A DNA stretch of 64,000 bases from the NCBI GenBank assembly GCA_043228905.1, contig JBHGNT010000014.1, forward strand, positions 18,910,001 through 18,974,000, written 5' to 3'. The first letter of the stretch is position 1. Every line of letters starts with the position of its first letter. Of this stretch, positions 50,101 through 57,297 are shown piece after piece. This DNA comes from Azolla caroliniana (lineage: Eukaryota > Polypodiophyta). A program made the translations under genes and the position numbers. The notes under the pieces are model-generated. The model was given only the letters and a program-made list of their open reading frames with translations, did not search any database and was not told the DNA's origin.

Positions 50101-52390
50101 AGATGAAAATACCTGAAAATTACGGTAAGAACAATATCGACATTGTTCAATTGTTTCATAGTTATCTGTGAATCTCTCAGAACTCCTCTTTTTGAAGCCT
50201 TTAGAATAACTATCACTACATGTAGATTGATTAACACGAAAATGATATATTCAGTTGTCCTGATGCATTGTCAAGGGTCACCTTTACTGAGCAATTCATT
50301 AGTAAATAAGATTTATAATTCCAGTGTATATCTTATCTGGTGGTTCAAATTTGTTTAAAAATCTCAACAAAATAAAATAAATGAGCCCAAGGATACATAT
50401 TATAAAGTAACTGAAAAAGGAAAATTCGATTTGCGTTATATTTGTCCCATCGCCCAAAAGAACGCCCATGTACTTCAGCACCAGTGCCAACAGAGCTTCG
50501 TAGAGATTGATTCAGTAAGGCCTGCATATACACACTAGGTAAGATAATTCTACACATCGACTACTTTTAAAAATAAATTCCACAATGAGATTCAAGTGAT
50601 AAGCTTTAAAAAAGACAAAACTGTGTTGATCTCTTGCATACAAGCCATGATTTAAACTTGCACTCATAAGAAAATCTACAGGTGCACTATTCAAGAACAA
50701 GACTGAAAGCAGTGCTTATAATCAACGAATCCCAACTACTAAACAATTTGTAACTTACTAAATTCTTTTTAACTGCTGCATAAGCTATTTTCCATCTTCT
50801 GTGTGGAACTGAGAGAGGTTTGGGGTGATAATTTGATGTAGGTACAACGGTCGGAATTTGCTTTTTAATAGTATCTTCTTCCAAAGCCAATGCTCCCAGA
50901 AAATTCTCGTCATGAGGGCGGATGGGTGGCAAATCATCTTCCCAAAGAGGATTTCTTTCAGCAAAATCAGGCTCCTCTTCAGGGTCAATTTCTCTCCTAT
51001 ACAAGCATGAGAGAATACATTGTTGGGTACTATATTTATGAATCACAGCAAACATCATCAAGTCAAATAACTAAGCAACCATTGGAATATTAGTATCAGA
51101 GTTGCGGCCCACAACAAGATACCACAAATGTTGAAATTAATGCATATAACTAGAATCCAAGTGTATGGAAAATATGTACATAATTGAGATTGAAATAATA
51201 CCGCATTGTTGACACCATTATATGGATGGGTTAATTTAACAGGAATGTTTTATAGGTAGAATCCATGCCCACGGTAATATACACACGATACCCATTGAAA
51301 GAATATACAGGCTCAATTTTGAAATAAATTTTCTGGTTTTAATCTAACATGAATGTTTTATAGCTAGAATTAAGACTATGGTCAATGTATGCAATGCTAT
51401 ACATAACCCATGTTGATATAATACCACAATTGTTCAAATAATTTTTCCAGTGATTTAATTTAACATCAATAATTCATACCTAGAATCCAAATATAGGACC
51501 ATAATATGGTATGCATAACCTTACTTGACATAACACCTCAATGATAGAAAACACTTCAGTGGGTTAATCTGACTTGAGTACTCACAATCTTCATCTTAAC
51601 TTGAAATTTGACAATGAGAATGAATGTTTTATAGCTAGGATCCTAGAGTCAGGCCAATGTATGCATTGCTATGCAGTATGCATAACACACTTTGAGATAA
51701 TCCCTCAAATGTTGAAATAATTCTTCAGGGGTTTAAACTACCATGAATTATCATACGCGAAAAACTGACTGTGAAAGTACCGATGGTACTATGCATAACC
51801 CACTTTGAAACAATAACTTAAATGTTGAAATAATTCTTCAATGGAACCATCATAATCTTCATCTTGACATGAAATTTTATAATGGAAGTTCACAGTGAAA
51901 TTTGACGATAAGAATTTTGGTGCTGACAATGAAAAAAAAATTATAACAAAATTTGTCAATGATAGTTTTGATTATGAGGATGAAAATTGAACTAGACACT
52001 GAAATTTAAACACTGAGAATGGAATTGACAAAAATAAATTTCGTAATGAAAATGAGTTTTTTGACCAAGATAAATTTGGCAGCAAGAATGAAAATTTTAC
52101 AGAGATAAATTTGATAATAAGAATGAGTTTTTAGGTCAATTTTTTGACAGGTGAAGCCAAAATTTTGGAAAAGGAAAATGGGAAAGAAGGAAAAACACAA
52201 AGATATTTGATTCAAACGAAACAAAAGGAAAAACAAAAACATATATTCTTTGGTCGCTATTTTGTATTTCTTACTTGGGTTCTGCTATTTTTGCGACAGC
52301 TTCATAGGCAGCGCCGACGAGGTCTTTCGCAGATTGAATCGAAATTCGCCTGCTAGGGCGTCGTCCCGAGGGATCTCTACTGTCCATCAT
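20728..52390 (-). CDS. Four-domain voltage-gated cation channel alpha subunit (Cav/NALCN/CatSper superfamily)
   Basis: Resolved exons, 5' to 3': 52390-52275, 50996-50759, 50521-50412, 50259-50113, 46095-45978, 44849-44725, 44162-44063, 43182-43111, [domain I filter exon unresolved], 39995-39875, 39724-39420, 39284-39096, 38815-38718, 37120-36978, 35797-35553, 34118-33992, 33909-33058, 30353-29850, 28690-28217, 24439-24089, 23744-23365, 21272-21167, 20913-20728. They total 5,107 nt (about 1,700 residues), the usual size of Cav/NALCN alpha subunits. All junctions are GT-AG with matching phases. Each of four repeats shows S2-S6 features, with pore loops between S5 and S6. The C-terminus has a Cav-type EF-hand-like segment (FDPLSKGFIG, GIPLG) and an IQ motif (IQSVVRGFLVRR). 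Expected role: voltage-controlled Ca2+ or cation entry across a membrane. Weak points: S1 of domain I, the domain I filter, and the assembly gap. It cannot be a two-pore channel: four repeats are present. Confidence 0.9.
21869..22690 (-). pseudogene. Non-LTR retrotransposon fragment (zf-RVT C-terminal region) in a channel intron
   Basis: A 180-codon minus frame contains CFFCTVIEEDPRHRFIICPV, the C-x2-C ... H-x4-C pattern of the RT zinc-binding domain. It is followed by LRYWGTWYNWSLRNGFLF, as in plant L1-like elements and in the fragment at 15500-16310. Confidence 0.7.
22680..23135 (+). repeat. Two tandem LINE 3'-end copies with (CT)n tails
   Basis: Two direct copies (about 22790-22945 and 22960-23130) of the family sequence with TTCTCAAAGAC.AGACAACA, the TATAGGCCATTTTGGCCTCTT core and AAGACGTTAAT; each ends in a pure CT tract. 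A (CA)n(CT)n microsatellite precedes them. Such tandems suggest 3'-end reduplication during target-primed reverse transcription. Confidence 0.8.
23365..23744 (-). CDS. Channel exon 21: domain IV filter, S6 and EF-hand-like segment
   Basis: Begins IMTGDNW (filter T-G-D-N-W, 23724-23738). Then a Cys-bearing loop, S6 (ALFYFILFITLATHIFMNMF) and a Cav-type post-S6 EF-hand-like segment (ELWSDSEFDPLSKGFIG ... RLGIPLGRR). The donor is inferred as TG/GTCTCT because it joins in phase to YARIEWEVL of the next exon; the frame stays open past it. Confidence 0.92.
24089..24439 (-). CDS. Channel exon 20: domain IV S3-S5 and pore helix
   Basis: 117 codons: S2-S3 loop VRDFISDPWNIFELCN, S4 with repeating arginines (GARIFRVIRYTPRLNNLLKI), S5 (IIWLLGILLVSFAIIGVQMF), pore helix (FSSFTNAFITLFQ). 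Joins in phase 0 to the next exon, completing FQIMTGDNW. Confidence 0.93.
24505..25960 (-). mobile_element. 5'-truncated LINE with RT C-terminal motifs and intact 3' end
   Basis: On the minus strand, 25.9-25.8 kb encodes QILLYADDILLFSDSWEG, the RT catalytic YADD box. Then come LSVNIDKTKVMVFN (25775-25730) and SYTYLGLNIHRG (about 25380), the usual order after the YADD motif in non-LTR elements. It ends at 24505-24665 with the family 3' tail. Stops and frameshifts make it inactive. This copy shows that the recurrent tail is a LINE 3' end. Confidence 0.8.
26765..27570. mobile_element. AT-rich foldback element with TACGTATTT repeats and (GAA)n core
   Basis: Left end GGTTGTTTACGTACC and right end (reverse complement) GGTTGTTAGGTACATTAGGT resemble terminal inverted repeats. 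Both arms are dense in TATTTAACGTATT / ATACGTATTTA. The centre has a GATGAAGAA/GAAGAAG microsatellite (about 26960-27110). No coding capacity. No clean target duplication seen. Confidence 0.5.
27590..28200 (-). repeat. LINE-family C-terminal / 3' UTR fragment
   Basis: Shares AAGATCTCTAACATTGGCCC, TGACAAGG and the ATATATTGGAAAATGGG-type segment with 31060-31720. It lies in a channel intron; no intact ORF. Confidence 0.5.
28217..28690 (-). CDS. Channel exon 19: domain III S6, III-IV linker, domain IV S1-S2
   Basis: 158 codons. It starts LGFIYPAMD, matching the Y-x-AMD that follows the filter in repeat III of Cav channels. Then S6 (FYFIAFVCVGGFFILRMFVG), a III-IV linker of about 55 residues (TERQKLLRDTNRIIQSMKPL), and domain IV S1-S2 (FATFYVIDVLVKIIGLD). 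Confidence 0.9.
29850..30353 (-). CDS. Channel exon 18: domain III S2 to selectivity filter
   Basis: 168 codons: S2 (VFTLELFMKVIAFGFLF), S3 (LYNFLDLFLLLLDALFLV), S4 with a good arginine ladder (VVRILSSLRPLRLLCR), S5 (VLAFTLAVFSVFAAIGIEIF), a Cys-containing turret and pore helix (FDNFPHALLSLFVV). The filter is T-F-D-N-I (29853-29867): the acidic residue is present but the usual Trp is Ile. Confidence 0.92.
30870..31780 (-). repeat. LINE-family 3' fragment
   Basis: Begins at the left with the family tail in reverse orientation (ATATCTTATAAGAGGC ... GAGATTGTATC). It continues with the block AGGTCGATCCAGA.AGAGAGG..CT..GAAG also found at 24700 and 49600. Confidence 0.7.
31960..32460 (+). pseudogene. 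LINE endonuclease-domain fragment
   Basis: The plus frame 32073-32354 encodes YIWITIKRGDHRELYIVIFY, FPPAYSRFQPLGE and GDIVLLGDFNTRAKDDQ. The LLGDFN-x-R box is a hallmark of the AP-like endonuclease domain of non-LTR retrotransposons. Downstream, in another frame, GFGITNGLPQ resembles the post-endonuclease itNG motif. Truncated on both sides; orientation opposite to the neighbouring LINE tails. Confidence 0.75.
33058..33909 (-). CDS. Channel exon 17: II-III linker and domain III S1
   Basis: The largest exon, 284 codons with no stop. A long Ser/Thr/Gln-rich loop (for example GQDTPSTSSAV, NLTRRSSQMLQSIGFSFGSS, TRSESRASFQLEEFEELGRS) has several R-x-x-S type phosphorylation-like sites. It ends in S1 of domain III (RLFTLFITCSIIISVVVVIT). 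Confidence 0.9.
33992..39284 (-). CDS. Channel exons 12-16: domain II
   Basis: Exon 39096-39284: Ser/Arg-rich linker then S1 (YSELFAVTANLLVLCLRHE). Exon 38718-38815: S2 (MEALFIIAFTVEMVLRFLAV). Exon 36978-37120: S3 (MNMFDTFVIAMSAGAV) and a short S4-like segment (GARIMRWFYINKK), poorer in arginine than in other repeats. Exon 35553-35797: S5 (FFYVFIIFVFSVIGMELY), turret and pore with filter T-A-D-M-W at 35597-35611. Exon 33992-34118: S6 (FAPFLFVIYFIITVFLVLNL). A LINE tail lies about 45 bp downstream of the exon 12 donor. Confidence 0.88.
34600..35350 (-). mobile_element. LINE fragment: RT start plus 3' tail, internally deleted
   Basis: On the minus strand 35350-35117 encodes LAHMFNKAMCEGFTTSWTEL, matching the beginning of non-LTR RTs (hmFn-x-al-x-eG-x-P-x-sW). 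The left end (34620-34735) is the family tail. The catalytic RT core between them is missing. Confidence 0.7.
36398..36740 (+). mobile_element. LTR (family L), copy 1
   Basis: Starts TGTTGAGAATCAAGCTCAAC directly after a purine run (GAGGGGGCA). It contains GAACTTGTATATAAAACCCC, a TATA-like promoter, and a GGTTAAGGTATGGAACTGTC end region. Related copies lie at 46545-46864 (inverted) and 47215 onward. Confidence 0.7.
37325..37680. repeat. AT-rich foldback element, second copy
   Basis: Dense in TATTTAACA/GTATTTAACGTATTC words like the element at 26765-27570, without the GAA core. In a channel intron. Confidence 0.4.
38470..38600 (+). repeat. LINE-family tail, diverged
   Basis: Retains GATATAATCTCTATTTC and the GGGCCATTTTGGCCCA palindrome followed by a TTTC-rich end. 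Confidence 0.55.
38935..39055 (+). repeat. LINE-family tail next to channel exon 12
   Basis: Near-consensus copy (GATGAGACAACACTTAAGAT ... ATAGGCCATTTTGGCCTCTT ... GACGTTAATATC) with a (TTTC)n tail ending about 45 bp downstream (on the minus strand) of the exon 12 splice donor. Confidence 0.8.
39420..39995 (-). CDS. Channel exons 10-11: domain I S6 and I-II linker
   Basis: Exon 39875-39995 is a classic S6 (PFFFAVAYFITLVVIVSYLL then VNIVVAAV) ending RVRHEHQ. Exon 39420-39724 is a charged linker (KKSRSEKKFNFYN ... GDFDDIDWDPEGRTMLSR) with basic and serine-rich stretches. Confidence 0.85.
40440..40745 (+). repeat. Two direct LINE-family tails with a shared intervening segment
   Basis: Copies at about 40440-40517 and 40625-40745 both end TTAATAT.TCTTTCTTTCTCC. 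Both are followed by the same AAGCTTATTGTAATGTGGG / ATATAACCACTTTAATA segment, so a unit of about 210 bp is duplicated in tandem. Confidence 0.75.
40880..41195 (-). pseudogene. Possible pentatricopeptide-repeat (PPR) relic split by the assembly gap
   Basis: On the minus strand GRAYGHHQQITF upstream of the Ns resembles the PPR ending G-x-x-PD-x-ITF. After the gap VAGNTLVHVLLK resembles the PPR start GNTLVxMYxKCG; a one-base shift then reads KCGSPGT. Short and broken, so tentative. Lies in a channel intron. Confidence 0.3.
40967..41066. other. Assembly gap, 100 N
   Basis: Exactly 100 N, the conventional length for a gap of unknown size. It falls inside the channel intron interval where the domain I filter exon is missing. 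Confidence 1.
41755..42280 (-). repeat. LINE-family 3' fragment
   Basis: Family tail in reverse (ATGTCTTTTAAGAGGCCAAA ... CAGATTACATCTGAAAACGT), then the downstream block with TATCTCCAACATGGGCAATCC and ACAGAGCTACGGTCCAGATG shared with 24700 and 49600. Confidence 0.65.
42265..42660 (+). pseudogene. LINE reverse-transcriptase fragment (plus strand)
   Basis: Frame from 42274 encodes DHIFALRAINEEGRAHNKTY, then MIKELISRLQDWGVRRELQK. In another frame come ECMLHPTFFGLYGDDISDYL (the QGC-x-LSP-x-LF-x-lyiddL block) and FASPGLPILSMQ. The order is that of a LINE RT upstream of the YADD box. Frameshifted and stopped. Confidence 0.75.
42600..42712. repeat. Tandem duplication, about 54-bp unit
   Basis: CAAGTCCTGGGCTACCAATT...ATACTGTGTGTATAGCAG is followed by a diverged second unit GGTCCTGGGATACCTATTCT...ATACTGTGTGTATATCAG. 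Confidence 0.75.
43111..50521 (-). CDS. Channel exons 3-8: domain I, S1 region to pore helix
   Basis: Exon 4 gives S2 (TEYIIFVLINLHVVIVILKA) and the start of S3 (NNVDIVLTVIF). Exon 5 gives S4 with spaced arginines (FRFLTLRMFRALLTLR). Exon 6 is the S4-S5 linker and S5 (HRSMEPLEDVLLLSVVLLFF). Exon 7 is a Cys-rich turret (YCSHF, FRCPSNQVC). Exon 8 is the pore helix (GANPAYGALAFDIFPLSFL, TLFQ), very like NALCN/Cav repeat I. Exon 3 is in phase but has no clear S1 helix; the +1 frame over the same bases is strongly hydrophobic (FFSYFIICILGLIYFILL). Exon 3 ends at a weak CA/GTTACT donor. So S1 is the least certain part. Confidence 0.8.
46545..46864 (-). mobile_element. LTR (family L), copy 2, inverted
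   Basis: Reverse complement of copy 1: on the minus strand it starts TGTTGAGAATCAAGCTTAAC at about 46864 and includes TATAAAATCCC. It faces copy 3, giving an inverted pair around 46865-47214. Confidence 0.7.
47215..47765 (+). mobile_element. LTR (family L), copy 3, with start of a copia-like gag
   Basis: TGTTGAGAATCAAGCTCAAC at 47215, TATATAAAACCCC near 47450, then downstream internal sequence coding VVIRTDKFSEATNMENWMNK, like the N-terminus of copia gag (kF-x-G-x-N-x-x-x-W). Truncated after about 25 codons. This shows family L is an LTR of a copia-type element. Confidence 0.6.
47736..48660 (-). pseudogene. Ty3/gypsy RNase H and integrase relic
   Basis: Minus strand 48657-48280 encodes FVITINHQSLKYFV and IHYCKGLMNSIVEALSHIHE (gypsy RNase H: TDH-x-SL, N-x-vaDALSR). 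From 48110 to 47850, GTICIAIDQLVKLARFIPTK and FVDELVWFYGLPMDVVSDRN, FTSEFWTQ match the gypsy integrase core, interrupted by two stops. Lies in the 4 kb intron between channel exons 4 and 5. Confidence 0.8.
49355..49800 (-). repeat. LINE-family 3' fragment
   Basis: A good family tail at 49370-49510 in reverse (TTTTAAGAGGCTAAATTCGC, GAGATTACATCTTAAGTGTT) followed by the conserved block CTAGCATAGGTCGATCCAGA ... ATGACAAGGGTGCTGAGGTC. Confidence 0.75.
50759..52390 (-). CDS. Channel exons 1-2: cytosolic N-terminus
   Basis: Exon 1 (52275-52390) begins with two ATGs (MMDSRDPSGRRPSRR) and ends in phase 2. Exon 2 (50759-50996) completes the codon and gives an acidic stretch (REIDPEEEPDFAERNPLWED) and a basic RRWKIAYAAVKKNL just before the membrane region. 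The first ATG is chosen because no upstream coding extension is seen and the phase fits. A 1.28 kb intron separates them. Confidence 0.85.
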
Positions 52391-52747
52391 GCAAGCGGTT
52401 TGTTTCCTGTGCACCGCAGAGTCCTTCTCTTCTCTTCTCTAGACTCTTCTCTAGACTCTTCTGAGGAGGACAGAGGCGAAAGGGGCTGAGCGAGCCATGC
52501 CTCGCAAATAACCGATGGAACCTTCACATGAAAACCTTCAAATACATACATATTTTCTCCTCTACCTTCTCTCTCTGGTTTCCCAAAATTACCCCAAATA
52601 CCCCTCCCAGACAACCTTCATCTTTTTATTTTTATTTCTTTGCTTACGGTATTTTTTTTTGTTATTTTACCCAAATACCCCTCCCCCCAAAAACCATAAG
52701 TTTTTTTTTTTTGCTTTTCGTATTTTTGGTTATTTGCCAGTTTCCCA

Positions 52748-53123
52748 ATTCGTTGATGATCAAAGCGGGCTTTGAGTTGCTTCCAGAGAGTTGATGGATT
52801 CTTGATGGAGAAATATTAATTTAGAAGGCTTACATCACGGTGATGAAGGATGAAGATGAATGCTTCCGCTCCCTTCTTCCTAACATTTGAGTTCTCACCA
52901 TCATTAAATTTATCACTTATCGTATGAAGGAGATCTTTCGCCGTGAGATGGCCTTCAATATGAACCATCCAAGTCATATAATTGAACCCATCGAACGCAA
53001 GTGGCGGGAATAAGCATTTCTCTATTTGTAGAGCTTGAGAAGCCATGCTAATGGTAGCAATAAGGTAGATTTGTATAAGAGAATAATTAATTGCTATGGT
53101 AGAGGCTAATCGTGTTGATAACG
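52748..53123 (-). mobile_element. Second PBS and gag start abutting the copia 3' LTR
   Basis: Nearly identical to 56660-57031: a PBS-like CGTTATCAACACG next to the LTR, then a gag N-terminus (MASQALQIEKCLFPPLAFDG, YMTWMVHIEGHL). So an LTR is followed by another internal region, as in tandem elements sharing an LTR. Truncated at about 52748. Confidence 0.75.
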
Positions 53124-53390
53124 TGTTATAGAATAGACTATTAAGCAAGCTCAAAGAGCGATTACATATTAATCCAGATCACTAATCACATATCAATATA
53201 ATCTCTAGATAGAGCTCATAGGCTATGCTCGTCAGATATATATATAATGCCAAATTATTCAAATACATGAGTTTATGACCCACCAGATGATGGGATGCAT
53301 GCATACTATTTACATCATGAAGTCTTGTTAACTAAAGCTTAAGACTAAGATAGGTATAACATGACTCATTACATGGATGAGTTCATAACA
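53124..53390 (-). mobile_element. Ty1/copia 3' LTR (267 bp)
   Basis: TG...CA termini with short inverted ends (TGTTAT/ATAACA). A polypurine tract TGAGGGGGAG (minus strand) sits immediately inside at 53391-53400. About 97% identical to the 57032-57297 copy by eye. Confidence 0.9.
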
Positions 53391-56300
53391 CTCCCCCTCA
53401 TCTCATCATCATTGTTTTAGCTCATCAGCTTTAATAATCTTCTAAGTCCAAGAGAAGGAATGTCCAGCCAATGTTTTGATGGAGGTAAACTTTTGGTAAA
53501 AATATCCACCAAGTTCTCGCTTGATGTAATAGGTTGAATATTGATATAATTATCATTGAGCTCACGAGTAAAGGAAAACTTGGGAGAAATATGTTTGATT
53601 CGATCGCCTTTAATGAAGCCCTTCTTGAACTGATTAATGCAAGCACAATTATCTTCATAGATAATTGTTGGCATAATTATCCCGATTAAGTGTTGTAACC
53701 ATAGGCATTCTCAACTTGCTTTATGTAATGACAATATCTCAGCATGATTTGAAGATGTTGCAGCTAATATTTGCTTTGTCGATCGCCATGAGATCGTTGT
53801 GCCACCAACAAGAAAAACATAACCTGTTTGTGATCTGCCAACATGAGGGTCATATGAGAACCCAACAGCATAGTAACCGGTCAATTGACCATGCATAAAA
53901 TTGTTGGTAAAGAAAAGACCCATATCTTTAGTGCCTCGTAAATATCAGAAAATCTGCTTAATTCCAGTCTAGTGTTGCCTGATAGGATCGTGATTATACC
54001 AAACCAGCAAATTGACAGTGGACGAAATGTTCGGACGCGTACAATTAGCCAAGTACATAAGTGCACCAACAATAGCCATGTAACGATATTGTGGTTCCAA
54101 TGTTGACTCGTTAGAAGATCTTGGCCAAAATAGGTCACGAGAAGGATCCAGAGAGCGTACTACCATAGGAGTTCTAATAGAATGAGCTTGATCCATAGAA
54201 AACCGTTTTAATATTTTATTGATATAAGAGCTCTGATGAAGAAGAATTCCATTAGATTGGTGCTCAATCTAAAGACCCAAGCCGAATGTAGTTAAACCGA
54301 GGTCTTTCATTTCAAATTGGTGGCTAAGCATAGCAACGACATCTTCAATAGCATTGGATGTTCCAATAATATTGAGATCATCAACATAAATAGCGATGAT
54401 GACCAATTCTCCGAGATGATGCTTGATAAATATGCAAGGAAAAATATCATCATTCTTAAATCCATGAGAAAGAAGATATTGAGAAAGATGTTGATACCAC
54501 ATACGACCGGCTTGTTTAAGTCCATAAAGTGACTTACATAACTTGATCAATGGATTGCGAAATTTTCCAAGTTGCATAGAGTTGCAAAGCTCTTCAGGTA
54601 TCTTTGTGTATATATCTTTATCCAAATCACCATAAAGATAAGCAATAACCACATCCATGAGACGCATATGAAGACTTCGTTGACCAGTAAAATGAATCAA
54701 CCAACGAAAACTCGTTGCATCCATAATCAGAGAATATGTATCAGTATAATTAATACCTAGTCGTTGCATGAAACCTTGAGCAACAAACCTTGCCTTATAA
54801 AGAATAACTTCTCCTTTATCATTATGCTTCCGCATAAAAACCCAACGATAGCCAACATGTGTATGACCAATATGCATCTCTTGAATTTTACCAAAAACTC
54901 CTCGTTTGAGATGACTATTTAGCTCAACTTGAATAGCTTCTTTCCACTTATCCCAAAACGGAGATGTTTTTGCTTCTTGAATAGTTTGAGGATTTGATTC
55001 GTTCATGAAAGTTGTTGTCATGAGTTGATGGGAAGAGTAAACATGATATAATGACAGTCGTAATCGGATAAGGTGCATTGCATGAAGTACTACATGTCCC
55101 CATGTTGAACTAGGCAAATTTGATTTGAGAAGAATCGGCCGCACAATTACGATAGATTCGCAATAGAGAATAAATGTTGTTGACGTAAACTCGACAACAT
55201 TGTTCATCTTAATCGACTTAATTGGAAAATCTAGGAATTGAGCACACAACTTGATGATAAGGGTGAGGAGTCAAGGCAACACCATGTTGCGAGTAGAAAG
55301 AAGTGTGACGTGAGAAAAACACAATGAAGCATCTTTGACTCCCATGTCATGAGGTGGTATCCATTGCATCGCACATCTGCAAATGCAAGAAGATTTCTTA
55401 GCGAGGTAGGCACATAGATAGCATCATGTATTTCCAAGAAAGTGCCACTTGGAAGTTGGATAGTGGTGAGGCCTCTTCCTTGTCCATTACAAGAACCAAC
55501 TATAGTCTTGATGTCGAAAGGGGCTTGATCTTTAATATGATGAAAGAATTCTTTATGACATAGAATAGTGTGTGTTGAGGCACAATCAATAAGACAAAGA
55601 AAATGGCTTGTATGTAAATCAATCATATGGGTTTCAGTCATGTTATCTTCGGGCCCGAATTCCAAAGGTTGATCCATAAAATTATATTCCATTATTGGAA
55701 TTTTATGGTGAGATCATTGATGTTTTTGCTACCATATTAGCCTTTGGTTTCCTATCTTGACCTTTCTTGCCATACTTCTAGTAAAGATCAACATGAAACT
55801 TAGAAGTTGAGCAAGTATTTGCACAATGCCCTCGTAAACCACATCGAAGACATGAATTCGATGAAGGCTTATCTTGACTTGACTGTGATTGATGGTGCAT
55901 TGGCTTGACTTGATTACTTGTAGGATATTGATTCCTTTGTTGATTTCTTCGTCCTCTTCCTCGACTCTGTTATATGGGTGTTAATAATAATGTTGTCGTC
56001 TAGAATAATTACTCTCGACATGCGTCAAATCCTTGAATTGTAGAGGAGCCGCAAGTTGGCTAACTGGATGAAGATTGTCATTCTCGAGGAGAACTTGGTC
56101 ATGTTGCTCAGCGACAAGAAGTGCAAATAAAAGTTCAACATAGGTTTTAAAATCACGATTATGATATTGTTCGGAAAGATTAAAATTTGAGGGATGAAAA
56201 GTACTTAACGTTTTATTGATTAGATTCGCCTCTTTAACAAGGTTATCATGAGCACAAAATTTAAGTTTTAAAACGATACCAAATAGTGAGGATTTATATT

Positions 56301-57031
56301 CAACAACTGTCTTGAAATCTTGTGTTAATAATTAGGTACTTAAGCAATGGTTAATTAGTACCTAATTATGTGATTAAGTTAAGTAGCGGAAGGTTATGTG
56401 ATATGTGTGTGAGAGGAAGAGAGAGAGGAAGATACACTTATGAACAATAATATAAATAGGGGATGATTAACCAGAGTGTATATTAAAAAGCGTCATCAAA
56501 TACAAAAATACCACAATGAGGTATATATACATCTCATATGCAAAGGTGCACATGTGTGAGTAGAATATAGGTACAATGGTACTGTAAGTCCTATATTAAA
56601 TGAACATGGGAGTGGAGTATTAAATCTAGTTGAGCTTGATATCTCAACAAGAACAATTCGTTGATGATCAACGCGGGCTTTGAGTTGCTTCCAGAGAGTT
56701 GATGGATTCTTGATGGAGAAATATTATTTCTGAAGGCTTACATCAAGGTGATGAATGATGAAGATGAATGCTTCCGCTCCCTTCTTCCTAGCATTTGAGT
56801 TCTCACCATCATTAAAATTATCACTTATCGTATAAAGGAGATATTTCGTTGTGAGATGGCCTTCTATATGAACCATCCAAGTCATATAATTGGACCCATC
56901 AAACGCAAGTGACGGGAATAAGCATTTCTCTATTTGTAGAGCCTGAGAAGCCATGCTAATGGTAGCAATAAGGTAGATTTGTATAAGAGAATAGTTAATT
57001 GCTATGGTAGAGGCTAATCGTGTTGATAACG
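53391..57031 (-). mobile_element. Ty1/copia internal region, defective gag-pol
   Basis: Minus-strand order is that of copia. Gag (MASQALQIEKCLF, about 56960-56724); CCHC zinc knuckle CLRCGLRGHCANTC (about 55860-55815); protease-like LIDCASTHTILCHKEFF (within 55692-55231). Only the end of integrase remains (IKSIKMNNVVEFTSTTF). RT follows (55249-54269: VDVV-type block, SLYGLKQAGRMWYQHL, catalytic YVDDLNIIGT), then RNase H (GRSQTGYVFLVGGTTISW, about 53840; ending near 53417). Stops, frame changes and loss of most of integrase show it cannot move by itself. Confidence 0.88.
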
Positions 57032-57297
57032 TGTTATAGAATAGACTATTAAGCAAGCTCAAAGAGCGATTACATATTAATCCAGATCACTAATCACATA
57101 TCAATATAATCTCTAGATAGAGCTCATAGGCTATGCTCGTTAGATATATATATAATGCCAAATTATTCAGATACATGAGTTTATGACCCACCAGATGAGG
57201 GATGCATGCATACTATTTACATCATGAAGTATTGTTAACTAAAGCTTAAGATTGAGATAGATATAACATGACTCATTACATGGATGAGTTCATAACA
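57032..57297 (-). mobile_element. Ty1/copia 5' LTR (266 bp)
   Basis: Matches the 53124-53390 LTR with about 8 differences including a 1-bp indel. PBS-like CGTTATCAACACG follows directly on the minus strand. Near-identity implies a fairly recent insertion. Confidence 0.88.

Noticed and set aside
20728-52390. Reading the channel as a two-pore (TPC1) channel
   Set aside because: Four separate S4 segments and pore regions are present in one co-linear, phase-compatible gene, and there is a Cav-type EF/IQ tail instead of the central EF-hand pair of TPC1.
20728-52390. Channel gene as animal or algal contamination
   Set aside because: Its introns share LINE and LTR families with the rest of the window (for example the LINE tail in the BRIZ intron), so gene and plant context belong to one genome.
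53391-57031. Copia element as a functional retrotransposon
   Set aside because: Most of integrase is missing and pol is split over several frames with stops, despite near-identical LTRs.
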